From: Azoarcus sp.
GTDB lineage: Bacteria; Pseudomonadota; Gammaproteobacteria; Burkholderiales; Rhodocyclaceae
DNA: 39,160 nt
NCBI GenBank assembly: GCA_020725025.1
Contig: DYFV01000049.1
Coordinates: 1 to 39,160, forward strand
Direction: 5' to 3'
Part shown: one piece after another, positions 22,851 through 30,811 of the stretch
Position numbering within the stretch: position 1 is the stretch's first letter
Layout: every line of letters begins with the position of its first letter
The notes under the pieces: model-generated
Databases searched by the model: none
The model's input: only the letters and a program-made list of their open reading frames with translations
What the model was told of the DNA's origin: nothing
Position numbers and translations under genes: made by a program

Positions 22851-24488
22851 ATGAAACTTCCCGAAATGCACGAGCGGCTGGCGAGCCTGTTCCCGCTCGA
22901 ATCGGACATTCCCGAGGATGTCCGCCTGCTCGCGCCGCTGCACCAGCGGGCGATCCTGCTCAACGGCGAGATGCGGATCTGGAAGGGCGAGACCCGTCCG
23001 GTGCACTCCGCGGTGCGGGTGCGCAAGGACGACGGTAGCCTCGCCCCGGTCGAGCTCGGCAGCGTCCCGGTGACGGGCACCGCCGAGGCGGACGAGGCGC
23101 TGGCCGCGGCCTGGGCGGCCTGGGACAACGGGCGCGGCCGCTGGCCCACCATGCCGGTGGCCGAGCGCATCGCCTGCGTGGAGAATTTCACCAACCAGAT
23201 CTCGGCGCGCCGGCGCGAGATCGTGAAGTTCATCATGTGGGAGATCGGCAAGAGCCTGGCCGACGCGGAGAAGGAGTTCGACCGCACCATCGCCTACATC
23301 CAGGCGACCATCGCCGAGCTGAAGCGGCTGGACAACGACAACTCCCGCTTCCAGATCGTCGAGGGCACGATCGCCCAGATCCGCCGCTCGCCGCTCGGGC
23401 TGGTGCTGTGCATGGGCCCCTACAACTACCCCATGAACGAGACCTTCACCACGCTGATCCCGGCGCTGATCATGGGCAACGTGGTGCTCTTCAAGCCGCC
23501 GCGCTTCGGCGTGCTGCTCTACTACCCGATGCTGGAGTCCTTCCGCAGCGCCTTCCCGGCGGGCGTGATCAACATCGTCTACGGCGAGGGCTCGGTGGTG
23601 GTGCCCCACGTCATGGCCTCGGGCAAGGTGAACGTGCTCGCCCTGATCGGCTCATCGAAGGTCGCCGACCAGCTGAAGAAGGCCCACCCGAAGAGCAACC
23701 GCCTGCGCGCGGTGCTCGGCCTGGACGCCAAGAACGCGGCCATCATCCTGCCGGACGCCGACCTCGACCTCACCGTCAAGGAGTGCATCGCCGGCAGCCT
23801 CACCTTCAACGGCCAGCGCTGCACCGCCATCAAGATGATCCTGGTGCACCAGGCGATCGCCGAGGAGTTCCTGCGCCGCTTCTGCGACGCGATCGCGAAG
23901 CTGAAGATCGGCATGCCCTGGGAGAGCGGCGTGATGCTCACGCCGCTGCCGGAGCTCGCCAAGGTCGAGTACCTGCACGCCTGCATCGAGGACGCCCGGG
24001 CCAAGGGCGCCACGGTGGTGAACGCCGCCGGGGGCGCCGCCGCCGAGACGCTGTTCCACCCGGCGGTGGTCTTCCCGGTGAAGGAAGGCATGACGCTCTA
24101 CCGCGACGAGCAGTTCGGCCCGGTGATCCCGGTGGCCGCCTATGAAGACGTGGAGACCGCCCTGCAGTACGTGATCACCTCCGAGCACGGCCAGCAGGTC
24201 TCGATCTTCGGCACGAACCCCGATCAGGTGGCGCACCTGATCGATCCGCTGGTGAACCAGGTGTGCCGGGTGAACCTCAACAGCCAGTGCCAGCGGAGCC
24301 CCGACGTCTTCCCCTTCGCGGGACGCAAGGACTCGGCCGAAGGGACGCTGTCGGTGCACGACGCGCTGCGCGCCTTCTCCATCCGCACCATGGTGGCGGC
24401 CAAGCAGACCGAGGCGAGCAAGAAGCTTCTGGACAGCATCGTGCTGGGCAACAAGTCGAACTTCGTGAACACCCGCTTCATCCTTTGA
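22851..24488 (+). CDS. GapN-like NADP-dependent aldehyde dehydrogenase lacking the usual catalytic Glu
   Basis: 545 residues from the ATG at 22851 (GGAG upstream). The ALDH fold is complete: MGPYNYPMNETFTTLIPALI, VLFKPPRFG, the cofactor loop VLALIGSSKVADQL, the active-site loop SLTFNGQRCTAIK with nucleophile Cys324, and a C-terminal DEQFGPVIPV. Overall pattern points to the non-phosphorylating glyceraldehyde-3-phosphate dehydrogenase group (3-phosphoglycerate plus NADPH as products). The general-base motif, LELGGK in most ALDHs, reads LGLDAK here, so the glutamate 34 residues before the cysteine is Gly290. The spacing is exactly that of Glu268/Cys302, so the gap is real. Either a sublineage uses another base or the chemistry differs. 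The gene stands alone, convergent with the LysR gene. Confidence 0.8.
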   Translation: MKLPEMHERLASLFPLESDIPEDVRLLAPLHQRAILLNGEMRIWKGETRPVHSAVRVRKDDGSLAPVELGSVPVTGTAEADEALAAAWAAWDNGRGRWPTMPVAERIACVENFTNQISARRREIVKFIMWEIGKSLADAEKEFDRTIAYIQATIAELKRLDNDNSRFQIVEGTIAQIRRSPLGLVLCMGPYNYPMNETFTTLIPALIMGNVVLFKPPRFGVLLYYPMLESFRSAFPAGVINIVYGEGSVVVPHVMASGKVNVLALIGSSKVADQLKKAHPKSNRLRAVLGLDAKNAAIILPDADLDLTVKECIAGSLTFNGQRCTAIKMILVHQAIAEEFLRRFCDAIAKLKIGMPWESGVMLTPLPELAKVEYLHACIEDARAKGATVVNAAGGAAAETLFHPAVVFPVKEGMTLYRDEQFGPVIPVAAYEDVETALQYVITSEHGQQVSIFGTNPDQVAHLIDPLVNQVCRVNLNSQCQRSPDVFPFAGRKDSAEGTLSVHDALRAFSIRTMVAAKQTEASKKLLDSIVLGNKSNFVNTRFIL

Positions 24489-24556
24489 GGCCTCCGCACG
24501 GAACAGCGCCCAACGCGGGCTCGCGCGGGCACGGGGAGGCCCGCCGCCGCTTTCGC

Positions 24557-24591
24557 AGCCCGGATTCCGCCTTCGGCTCCATCCGGGCTAC
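24557..24591. repeat. REP-like palindrome between convergent genes
   Basis: AGCCCGGAT and ATCCGGGCT flank a 15-base middle that contains CCGCCTTCGG; the outer bases continue to GCTAC. It is a further copy of the family at 19712-19801, lying between the GapN-like and LysR stops, where it may also act as a bidirectional terminator. Confidence 0.8.
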
Positions 24592-24603
24592 GCTCCCGTG
24601 GCG

Positions 24604-25584
24604 CTACGAGGTCACGGGGTGCCGGGAAGGCTGCGCCGCGCCGGCAGTGGCCTCTTCCAGCAACCACGTACGGAACGCCTCGACCGCCGGCTGGCCGGAC
24701 GACTCGGGGCGGGTCACCAGGAAGTAGCCGAAGTTGCGGTTGATGGCGGTGTCGAAGGGCGCGACGAGCCGGCCGGCGGCGATCTCGCCAGCCACCAGCG
24801 GGCGCGACAGCAGCGCCACGCCCAGCCCGTCCGCGGCCGCCGCGATGGCGAGTCCCGAGTCGGTGAAATGGGGGCCGGCCGATGCATCCACGCCGGTCAC
24901 GCCGACCTTTTGCAGCCATTCGGCCCAGCTCGGCCGCTCGCGCGGCAGCGGGATGGTGTCGTCGTGGATCAGGAGGTGGTAGCGCAGGTCCGCAGGCGTC
25001 CGCAGCGGCCGCTTCGCCCGCAGGAGCGCCGGGCTGCACACCGCGGTGTACTCGGGCATGAAGAGCCGCTCCACCCGGAAGCCCGGGTAACGCCCGTCGC
25101 CGTAGCGGATCCACGCCTCCGGAACCTCGCCGCGCGGGGCGCGCACCTCCATCGCCGGCGCACCGGGCGCCTCCCCGCCGTCGATCATCCGCGCCGAGCC
25201 GGAAAGATGCAGCTCGATCTGCGGCTCGCGCCGCGCGAAGCCCTGCAGCCGCGGCACCAGCCAGCGCGAGGCGAAGGACGGCGGCGCGACCACGACGAGC
25301 CGCGCGCTCGGCCTCAGGGCGTGCACCTGCGCCACCGCCTCGGCGAAGCACGCCATGCCCTCGCGCACCTTGGGCAGCAGCGCCTCGCCCTGGGGCGTGA
25401 GCTCCAGCGCCCGGGTAAGACGGCGGAACAGCGGGCACCCGAGGTGCTCCTCCAGCCCCTTGATCTGATGGCTGATGGCCGTCGGCGTCACCGACAGCTC
25501 TTCGGCGGCAAGCTTGAAGCTCAGGTGACGTGCCGCCGCCTCGAAGGCACGCAGCGCGTTGAGCGACGGCAGGCGGTAGGCCAT
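24604..25584 (-). CDS. LysR-family transcriptional regulator (GcvA-like)
   Basis: 326 residues. The N-terminal winged helix LPSLNALRAFEAAARHLSF, LAAEELSVTPTAISHQIKG and LEEHLGCPLFRR is typical of the GcvA/AmpR subgroup. A linker helix and a periplasmic-binding-like effector domain follow (from about residue 93, APPSFASRWLVPRL, with GLGVALLSRPLV near the end). It likely controls itself and a divergent or nearby gene: it faces a small gene at 25703 across a 118-base gap that contains a 7-3-7 palindrome. The effector is unknown. No strong SD precedes the ATG at 25584. The GapN-like gene is convergent, so it is not an obvious target by position. Confidence 0.9.
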   Translation of the reverse strand: MAYRLPSLNALRAFEAAARHLSFKLAAEELSVTPTAISHQIKGLEEHLGCPLFRRLTRALELTPQGEALLPKVREGMACFAEAVAQVHALRPSARLVVVAPPSFASRWLVPRLQGFARREPQIELHLSGSARMIDGGEAPGAPAMEVRAPRGEVPEAWIRYGDGRYPGFRVERLFMPEYTAVCSPALLRAKRPLRTPADLRYHLLIHDDTIPLPRERPSWAEWLQKVGVTGVDASAGPHFTDSGLAIAAAADGLGVALLSRPLVAGEIAAGRLVAPFDTAINRNFGYFLVTRPESSGQPAVEAFRTWLLEEATAGAAQPSRHPVTS

Positions 25585-25625
25585 ATGAGTGAGTTTTTTT
25601 CAGGTATCGGCTGACAAATGATCGT

Positions 25626-25642
25626 TTGTTGCGGCGCAACAA
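25626..25642. promoter_or_regulatory. palindrome in the LysR/small-gene intergenic region
   Basis: TTGTTGC-GGC-GCAACAA is a perfect 7-3-7 inverted repeat located 42 bases from the LysR start and 61 bases from the divergent small gene. That is where a LysR-type operator would be expected. A second stem, GGCCCG-N5-CGGGCC, lies at 25663-25679. Binding is inferred. Confidence 0.5.
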
Positions 25643-25702
25643 GCGGCGCAAGATTAGCACCGGGCCCGCACGACGGGCCAGTTAATGTCAAGGAGCCGCA
25701 AA

Positions 25703-25879
25703 ATGGACGACGACTATTATTTCTACATCGAAGACCGCATCCACGAAGCCCGCCGCCTGCGCGCGGAAGCCGCCGGCGAGCTCTTCGCCGCCGGATGGCA
25801 GCACCTGCGTCGCTTCGTGAGCCACATCACCCACGCCGTCATCGCCCAGTTGCGCTCGCACCACCTCCTTCCCCACTGA
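25703..25879 (+). CDS. small protein of unknown function (58 residues)
   Basis: The ATG at 25703 has an ideal SD (AAGGAG, seven bases upstream), the main reason to call the gene; an in-frame ATG at 25685 has none. The protein begins MDDDYYFYIEDRIHEARRLR, continues with an amphipathic, Ala/Arg-rich helix (AEAAGELFAAGWQHLRRFV) and ends HITHAVIAQLRSHHLLPH. There is no signal peptide or membrane helix. Length and charge recall the small DUF1127/RSP_7527-type proteins that are stress-linked in other proteobacteria, but no defining motif was seen. It is divergent from the LysR gene and could be its target. Function unknown. Confidence 0.6.
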   Translation: MDDDYYFYIEDRIHEARRLRAEAAGELFAAGWQHLRRFVSHITHAVIAQLRSHHLLPH

Positions 25880-26021
25880 AGGTCGAGAGCAGGAGCTTAC
25901 CCCCCTCCGCGCGCCGCGGGCGCCGGCCCACGAGGCCTGCGTCTGCGGCGCCGGCCTTTTCCGGGCACGCCGCCTGCCTCCTTTCCGTTGATGCCCGAGG
26001 GGCGCAACGGAGGGCGCAAGC

Positions 26022-26270
26022 ATGGACGGCGGAGTGGGTGAAGTCGGTGCGGTGACGTGGATCCTGCTGGTGGTGCTCGGAGCGCTGGCGGTCGCCGGGA
26101 TCTTCTTTCTGTTCTGGTGGTTCGGCATGCCTTACGGCGTACCGCGCGGCGCGCAACGCAAGAAGGCGCTGCGGGTGCTGGACGAGCGCTACGCGCGCGG
26201 GGAGATTCCCAAGCCGGAGTACGAGCGCAAGCGGCGGGAGCTGGAAGGGGGGCCTTCGCCGGCGAGGTAG
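26022..26270 (+). CDS. small membrane protein with SHOCT domain
   Basis: 82 residues with GGAGG eight bases before the ATG. One membrane helix (TWILLVVLGALAVAGIFFLF) is followed by a short C-terminal SHOCT motif, ALRVLDERYARGEIPKPEYE then RKRREL. SHOCT domains are ~30-residue modules at protein ends, thought to aid oligomerisation or membrane association. The gene sits alone between the 58-residue gene and the convergent YgiQ gene. No specific role can be assigned. Confidence 0.75.
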   Translation: MDGGVGEVGAVTWILLVVLGALAVAGIFFLFWWFGMPYGVPRGAQRKKALRVLDERYARGEIPKPEYERKRRELEGGPSPAR

Positions 26271-26318
26271 GGGTTGTAAGGGTTTCAGGGTGAGGCAGGA
26301 AGTGCACGGCTGCGCCGA

Positions 26319-28454
26319 TCACCGCCCTCGCCGGGGCGCCGCCCGACGTTTTTCCCCCGCCTTGCGCGAGCTGCACCCACCCGTCTTCGCCGCCGCGGCC
26401 GTCGCCCCCGCCGGCTGCCCCCGCGGCACCAGGCACTTGGGCCCGTTCCCGATCAGGTCCGCCCGGCCCATGCGCAGCAGCGCCTCGCGGATGATCGGCC
26501 AGTTCTCCGGGTCGTGCCAGCGCAGGAAGGCCTTGTGCAGCCGCCGCACCTTGCCCGCGCGGGGCGTCTCCACCACTTCCGAATCCTCGCTCACCCGCCG
26601 CAAGGGGTTCTTGCGCGAGTGGTACATGGTGGTGGCGAGCGCCATCGGCGTGGGCAGGAAGGTCTGCACCTGGTCGAGGCGGAAGTCGTTGGCCTTGAGC
26701 CACAGGGCGAGGTTCAGCATGTCCTCATCGGACGTGCCCGGATGGGCGGCGATGAAGTACGGTACCAGGTGCTGCTTCTTTCCGGCCTGGGCCGAGTACT
26801 TCTCGAACATGGCGCGGAACTTCTCGTAGCTGCCGATCCCCGGCTTCATCATCTTGGAGAGCGGCCCCTCCTCGATGTGCTCGGGGGCGATCTTGAGGAG
26901 CCCGCTCACGTGGTGGGTCACCAGCTCCTTCACGTACTCGGGCGAGCGCACCGCCAGGTCGTAGCGCAGGCCCGAGCCGATGGTGACCCGCTTCACCCCG
27001 GGGATGGCGCGCGCCTTGCGGTAGAGCTGCACCAGCGGGGCGTGGTCGGTGTTCAGGTTCTCGCAGATGCCCGGATAGACACAGGAGAGCCGCCGGCAGG
27101 AGGACTCGATCTTGAGGTCCTTGCAGGCCATGCGGTACATGTTCGCGGTCGGCCCGCCCAGGTCGGTGATGGTGCCGGTGAAGCCGGGCGTGCGATCGCG
27201 GATCTCCTCGATCTCGTGGAGGATGGACGCCTCGGAGCGGCTCTGGATGATGCGGCCCTCGTGCTCGGTGATGGAGCAGAAGGTACAGCCGCCGAAGCAG
27301 CCGCGCATGATGTTCACCGAGAACTTGATCATGTCCCAGGCCGGGATGCGCGCCTTGCCGTAGGCCGGATGGGGGCTCCTGGCATAAGGCAGGCCGTACA
27401 CGAAGTCCATCTCCTCCGTGGTGAGCGGGATGGGCGGCGGGTTGAGCCATACGTCGCGCCGGCCCGGGCCCTCGCCGTGGGCCTGCACCAGCGCGCGCGC
27501 GTTGCCGGGGTTGGATTCCAGATGGAAGACCCGCGAGGCGTGGGCGTAAAGGACCGGATCGTCCTTCACCTGCTCATAGCCGGGCAGGCGCACCACCGTC
27601 TTCTCCCGCTGGGCGCGGCGCGCGGCCACCCGCTCGGCGGCCGGGACGATGCGCACCGGCTGGGCGCCCTCGGGCGCCGCGGGCGCGGCCGCCTTCTCGG
27701 CTTCCATCGCGTAGGGGTCGGCGTGCGGATCGATGCGGCCCGGACGGTCGAGCGTCAGCGAATCCGCCTCCGCCCAGTCGGGGCCGGGCAGCCAGCCCGG
27801 CTTCACCATGAAGGCGCTGCCGCGCAGATCCCGGACGGATTCGATCGGCTCGCCCGCATCCAGCCGACGGGCGAGGGCCACCAGGGCGCGCTCGGCGTTG
27901 CCGAAGAGCAGGATGTCCGCCTTGGAGTCGGGCAGCACCGAGCGGCGCACCTTGTCCGACCAGTAGTCGTAGTGCGCGATGCGTCGCAGCGAGGCCTCGA
28001 TGCTGCCGATCACGATGTTGGCGTCGGGGAAGGCCTCGCGGGCGCGCTGGGCATAGACCGTCACCGCCCGGTCGGGCCGCTTGCCCGCCTCGGCGCCGGG
28101 GGTGTAGGCGTCGTCCGAGCGGATCTTCCGGTCGGAGGTGTAGCGGTTCACCATGGAATCCATGTTCCCCGCGGTGATGCCGTAGAAGAGCCGCGGCTTG
28201 CCCAGGGCGCGGAAGGGCTCGGCGCTCGTCCAGTCGGGCTGGCTGATGATCCCCACCCGGTAGCCGTGCGCCTCCAGGAGCCGGCCGACCAGCGCCATGC
28301 CGAAGCTCGGGTGGTCGATGTAGGCGTCGCCGGTCACCAGCACCACGTCGCACGCGTCCCAGCCTAGCCTGTCCATCTCGGCGCGGGACATGGGCAGGAA
28401 AGGGGCGGGCCGGACGGAGCGGGCAGCGGGCAGCAGGGAGGGCGGAACGTTCAT
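26319..28454 (-). CDS. YgiQ-family radical SAM protein
   Basis: 711 residues from the ATG at 28454; an ATG at 28466 and further open codons upstream exist, but [13 protein letters not shown] leads into the family-typical [15 protein letters not shown]. Family landmarks include [20 protein letters not shown], a cluster-binding loop [19 protein letters not shown] (CxxxCxxC), [13 protein letters not shown], and [19 protein letters not shown]. The C-terminal tail is Lys/Arg-rich and low-complexity. YgiQ proteins are widespread, cytoplasmic and of unknown reaction; the CxxxCxxC motif binds a [4Fe-4S] cluster that cleaves S-adenosylmethionine. It is divergent from the redox operon and shares its 375-base upstream region. 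Confidence 0.93.
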   Translation of the reverse strand: MNVPPSLLPAARSVRPAPFLPMSRAEMDRLGWDACDVVLVTGDAYIDHPSFGMALVGRLLEAHGYRVGIISQPDWTSAEPFRALGKPRLFYGITAGNMDSMVNRYTSDRKIRSDDAYTPGAEAGKRPDRAVTVYAQRAREAFPDANIVIGSIEASLRRIAHYDYWSDKVRRSVLPDSKADILLFGNAERALVALARRLDAGEPIESVRDLRGSAFMVKPGWLPGPDWAEADSLTLDRPGRIDPHADPYAMEAEKAAAPAAPEGAQPVRIVPAAERVAARRAQREKTVVRLPGYEQVKDDPVLYAHASRVFHLESNPGNARALVQAHGEGPGRRDVWLNPPPIPLTTEEMDFVYGLPYARSPHPAYGKARIPAWDMIKFSVNIMRGCFGGCTFCSITEHEGRIIQSRSEASILHEIEEIRDRTPGFTGTITDLGGPTANMYRMACKDLKIESSCRRLSCVYPGICENLNTDHAPLVQLYRKARAIPGVKRVTIGSGLRYDLAVRSPEYVKELVTHHVSGLLKIAPEHIEEGPLSKMMKPGIGSYEKFRAMFEKYSAQAGKKQHLVPYFIAAHPGTSDEDMLNLALWLKANDFRLDQVQTFLPTPMALATTMYHSRKNPLRRVSEDSEVVETPRAGKVRRLHKAFLRWHDPENWPIIREALLRMGRADLIGNGPKCLVPRGQPAGATAAAAKTGGCSSRKAGEKRRAAPRRGR

Positions 28455-28517
28455 GGCGGCGTGCATTGTACGCGGACCGCCGGTACCTGCGCCGGGTTCC
28501 CGCCGCCCACCGGGAAG

Positions 28518-28565
28518 CGGCACCGCGACGGTGCCGCCGCACTCCGAAGCGCACTGCTGCAGTGC
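28518..28565. promoter_or_regulatory. two palindromes upstream of the candidate sigma-54 promoter
   Basis: CGGCACCG-CGA-CGGTGCCG (28518-28536, 8-3-8) and GCACTG-CTG-CAGTGC (28551-28565, 6-3-6) are perfect inverted repeats sharing a GCAC/GTGC core; GTGC-N6-GCAC follows at once (28562-28575). They lie 68-115 bases upstream of the -24 element, where enhancer-binding activators of sigma-54 usually bind. An IHF-like ATCAA-N4-TTT is at 28593-28604, between them and the promoter. All roles are inferred. Confidence 0.4.
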
Positions 28566-28632
28566 GTCAGAGCACACCGAAAGGTGCCGCACATCAAGAT
28601 ATTTCCGCTTACACACAAACACTTAACAAACA

Positions 28633-28648
28633 TGGCACGCACCTCGCT
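28633..28648 (+). promoter_or_regulatory. candidate sigma-54 promoter of the redox operon
   Basis: TGGCACGCACCTCGCT matches the consensus TGGCACG-N4-TTGCW at all but one defined base (TCGC in place of TTGC), with the required GG-N10-GC spacing. Predicted start of transcription is near 28660, about 170 bases before the first gene. The AT-rich stretch just upstream supports a promoter here. Confidence 0.6.
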
Positions 28649-28704
28649 TTGCATCATCCGAAGCCGGGCCAATGGCGGCCCGGCGGGTTGAAGCGGCAGC
28701 AGAC

Positions 28705-28764
28705 AACGGCGTCTGTCCCCCTGTGCGAAGCGATCGCACGGGAGACATGCGCCGTTTTTCTTTT
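28705..28764 (+). terminator. leader hairpin with T-tract (possible attenuator or small-RNA end)
   Basis: AACGGCG (28705-28711) pairs with CGCCGTT (28750-28756); inside, TGTC and CCC pair with GGG and GACA around a single bulged A, and GTGCGA/TCGCAC closes a 5-base loop (28729-28733). T5-C-T4 follows at 28755-28764. This is a canonical terminator shape in the plus direction, placed between the sigma-54 promoter and the first gene at 28830. It could attenuate the operon or end a ~105-base small RNA. Confidence 0.65.
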
Positions 28765-28829
28765 GAGGGCTGCTCCGTGAGTGGTGCAGCTGCCGCCGCC
28801 TCGACCGTCTCATCGTGGAGACTCGAGCA

Positions 28830-30806
28830 ATGGATGCACGCGTGGGATTCGTCGCGTCGCGCGACGAAGCTCCGATCGTGGTGGTGGGCAGCGGCCCGGT
28901 AGGCAACCGAACCGTCCGCGAGCTCGTGCGGGCCGCCCCCGGCACGCGCATCGTCTGGTACGGCGACGAGCCGTGGCAGCCCTACAACCGCGTCAAGCTC
29001 TCGTCGCTGCTGGCCGGCGACGCGAGCTGGGACAGCCTCGTCGACGGCGGCCCCCTGCCGCCGAGCGTCGAATGCCGCTTCGGCCTGCGGGTGACCGCGC
29101 TCGACCGCGACCGGCACCTCGTGATCGACGCCGCCGGCGGCACCCAGCCCTACCGCAAGCTGGTGCTCGCGACCGGGTCGCGCGCCCACGTACCTTCCAT
29201 TCCCGGCGTCCGGCTGAAGGGCGTCTACACCTTCCGCAGCCTGGACGACGCCCAGCGCCTGCAGGCGCGCACCGTGCGCAGCCGGGTCTGCGCGGTGATC
29301 GGCGGCGGCCTCCTGGGCCTGGAGGCCGCCCGCGCCATGCGCCGTTACCACACCGAGGTGTGGGTCATCGAGCATGCCCCCCAGCTCATGGCCAAGCAGC
29401 TCGACGAGGCGGCCGGGATGCTCCTCGCCGAGCGGATCGAGGCGATGGGCATCCGCGTGCGCACCGGCCAGGGCGTGCGCGCCATCCTCGGCGAGGCCGA
29501 GGTGCGCGGCGTGCAGCTGCGCGACGGCATGATCCTGCCCTGCGACACGGTGATCGTCGCCACCGGCATCGTACCCAACGTCGAGCTCGCTCGTGCCAGC
29601 GGCCTGGCGGTCGGGCGCGGCATCCGGGTGGACGACCGCATGTTTACCAACGACGCCGCCGTGAGCGCGGTGGGCGAGTGCGCCGAGCATCGCGGCGAGG
29701 TGCACGGGCTGGTCGCGCCCGGCCTGGAGCAGGCGGCGGTGGCGGCGGCCACCCTCACCGGCGGGGAGGCGCGCTACCTCGGCTCGCTCTCGGCCACCAG
29801 CCTCAAGGTGATGGACTGTCCGGTCTTCAGCATCGGCGAGACCGACCGGGCCGGCCCGGCCGACTCCGCCCGCGCCGTCGTCTTCCGCCAGCGCGGCGCA
29901 GCCGGCGGGCCGGCCTACCGCAAGCTGGTGCTGCGCCGCGGGCGGCTGGTGGGCGCGGTGGGCATCGGCCACTGGCCGGAGCGGGCCCGCATCCAGGAGG
30001 CGGTGCGCACCGGGCGGCGCGCCTGGCCGTGGCAGCAATGGCGCTTCGCCCGCCACGGCCGGCTGTGGCCGGAGGCCGACGCCGGCGCGGTGAGCGCCTG
30101 GCCGGCCGACGCCACGGTGTGCAACTGCACGGGGGTGACCCGCGGCCGCCTGGATGCGGCCGTGCGCGAGGGCTGTACCACGGTGCAGGCCCTGTGCGGC
30201 GCCACCGGCGCCGGCTCGGTGTGCGGCTCCTGTCGCCCGCTGCTGGCGGAGCTCGCCGGCGGGCAGGCGGCGCTGCCGGCGCTGGCGAACGCAAGCACGC
30301 TGCTGGGCCTGGGTGCCGCCGCGGCCATCCTCGCCCTGCTCTACGCCCTCCTCGCCATCCCCTTCCCCGCCACCGCCGATCTCGCCTGGCGCTGGGACGC
30401 GATCTGGCGCGAGAGCGTGTGGAAGCAGACGAGCGGCTACACCGCCCTGGGCCTCATGGCGCTGCTCGCCGCGATCGGCCTGCGCAAGCGCTGGAAGCGC
30501 TTCGCCCTGTGGGGCTTCGACGGCTGGCGGCTGGTGCACACCGGCATCGGGCTCGCCCTCCTCGCCGCCCTCTTCGCCCACACCGGCGGCCGCCTCGGCA
30601 CGCGGCTGGACCTCGCCCTGTCGCTGGCCGCGGTCGGCGCCCTGCTCTCGGGGGTGGTCATCGCCGTGGTGCTCGCACGCCAGCACGAGCTCGCCCCGCG
30701 CACCGTCGCCGGCGCCCAGCGCGGCGCCACCTGGACCCACATCCTGAGCCTGTGGCTGCTGCCGGTGCTGCTCGGCTACCACATCGTGAAGGCCTACTAC
30801 TTCTGA
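28830..30806 (+). CDS. FAD/NAD(P)H oxidoreductase fused to BFD [2Fe-2S] and dihaem-b-like membrane domain
   Basis: 658 residues from the ATG at 28830 (GGAG nine bases upstream). Residues ~15-380 are a NirB-like pyridine-nucleotide-disulfide oxidoreductase: FAD site VVVGSGPVGNR (17-27), LVLATGSRAHVPSIPG, and NAD(P) site VIGGGLLGLEAA (156-167). Residues 431-468 form a BFD-type [2Fe-2S] domain, Cys431-x-Cys433-x31-Cys465-x2-Cys468. Five membrane helices follow (~490-655). Helices 3 and 5 each hold an H-x13-H pair (His570/His584 and His637/His651), the haem pattern of NOX/ferric-reductase membrane domains. The nitrite-reductase domain of NirB is absent. Electrons would run from cytoplasmic NAD(P)H through FAD and [2Fe-2S] to two haems b and the periplasm. 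The multihaem cytochrome gene follows five bases later. I know of no named family with this order. Confidence 0.85.
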   Translation: MDARVGFVASRDEAPIVVVGSGPVGNRTVRELVRAAPGTRIVWYGDEPWQPYNRVKLSSLLAGDASWDSLVDGGPLPPSVECRFGLRVTALDRDRHLVIDAAGGTQPYRKLVLATGSRAHVPSIPGVRLKGVYTFRSLDDAQRLQARTVRSRVCAVIGGGLLGLEAARAMRRYHTEVWVIEHAPQLMAKQLDEAAGMLLAERIEAMGIRVRTGQGVRAILGEAEVRGVQLRDGMILPCDTVIVATGIVPNVELARASGLAVGRGIRVDDRMFTNDAAVSAVGECAEHRGEVHGLVAPGLEQAAVAAATLTGGEARYLGSLSATSLKVMDCPVFSIGETDRAGPADSARAVVFRQRGAAGGPAYRKLVLRRGRLVGAVGIGHWPERARIQEAVRTGRRAWPWQQWRFARHGRLWPEADAGAVSAWPADATVCNCTGVTRGRLDAAVREGCTTVQALCGATGAGSVCGSCRPLLAELAGGQAALPALANASTLLGLGAAAAILALLYALLAIPFPATADLAWRWDAIWRESVWKQTSGYTALGLMALLAAIGLRKRWKRFALWGFDGWRLVHTGIGLALLAALFAHTGGRLGTRLDLALSLAAVGALLSGVVIAVVLARQHELAPRTVAGAQRGATWTHILSLWLLPVLLGYHIVKAYYF

Positions 30807-30811
30807 GCGCC

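Noticed and set aside
28455..28829. FNR/NNR/Dnr box (TTGAT-N4-ATCAA) before the redox operon
   Set aside because: Only a half-site-like ATCAA at 28593 was found, better read as IHF-like; no full palindrome.
28781..30811. Upstream extension of the multihaem cytochrome frame through the fusion-protein gene
   Set aside because: The real start is the ATG at 30812, which begins a clear membrane anchor; the upstream part is an Arg/Pro-rich out-of-frame reading.
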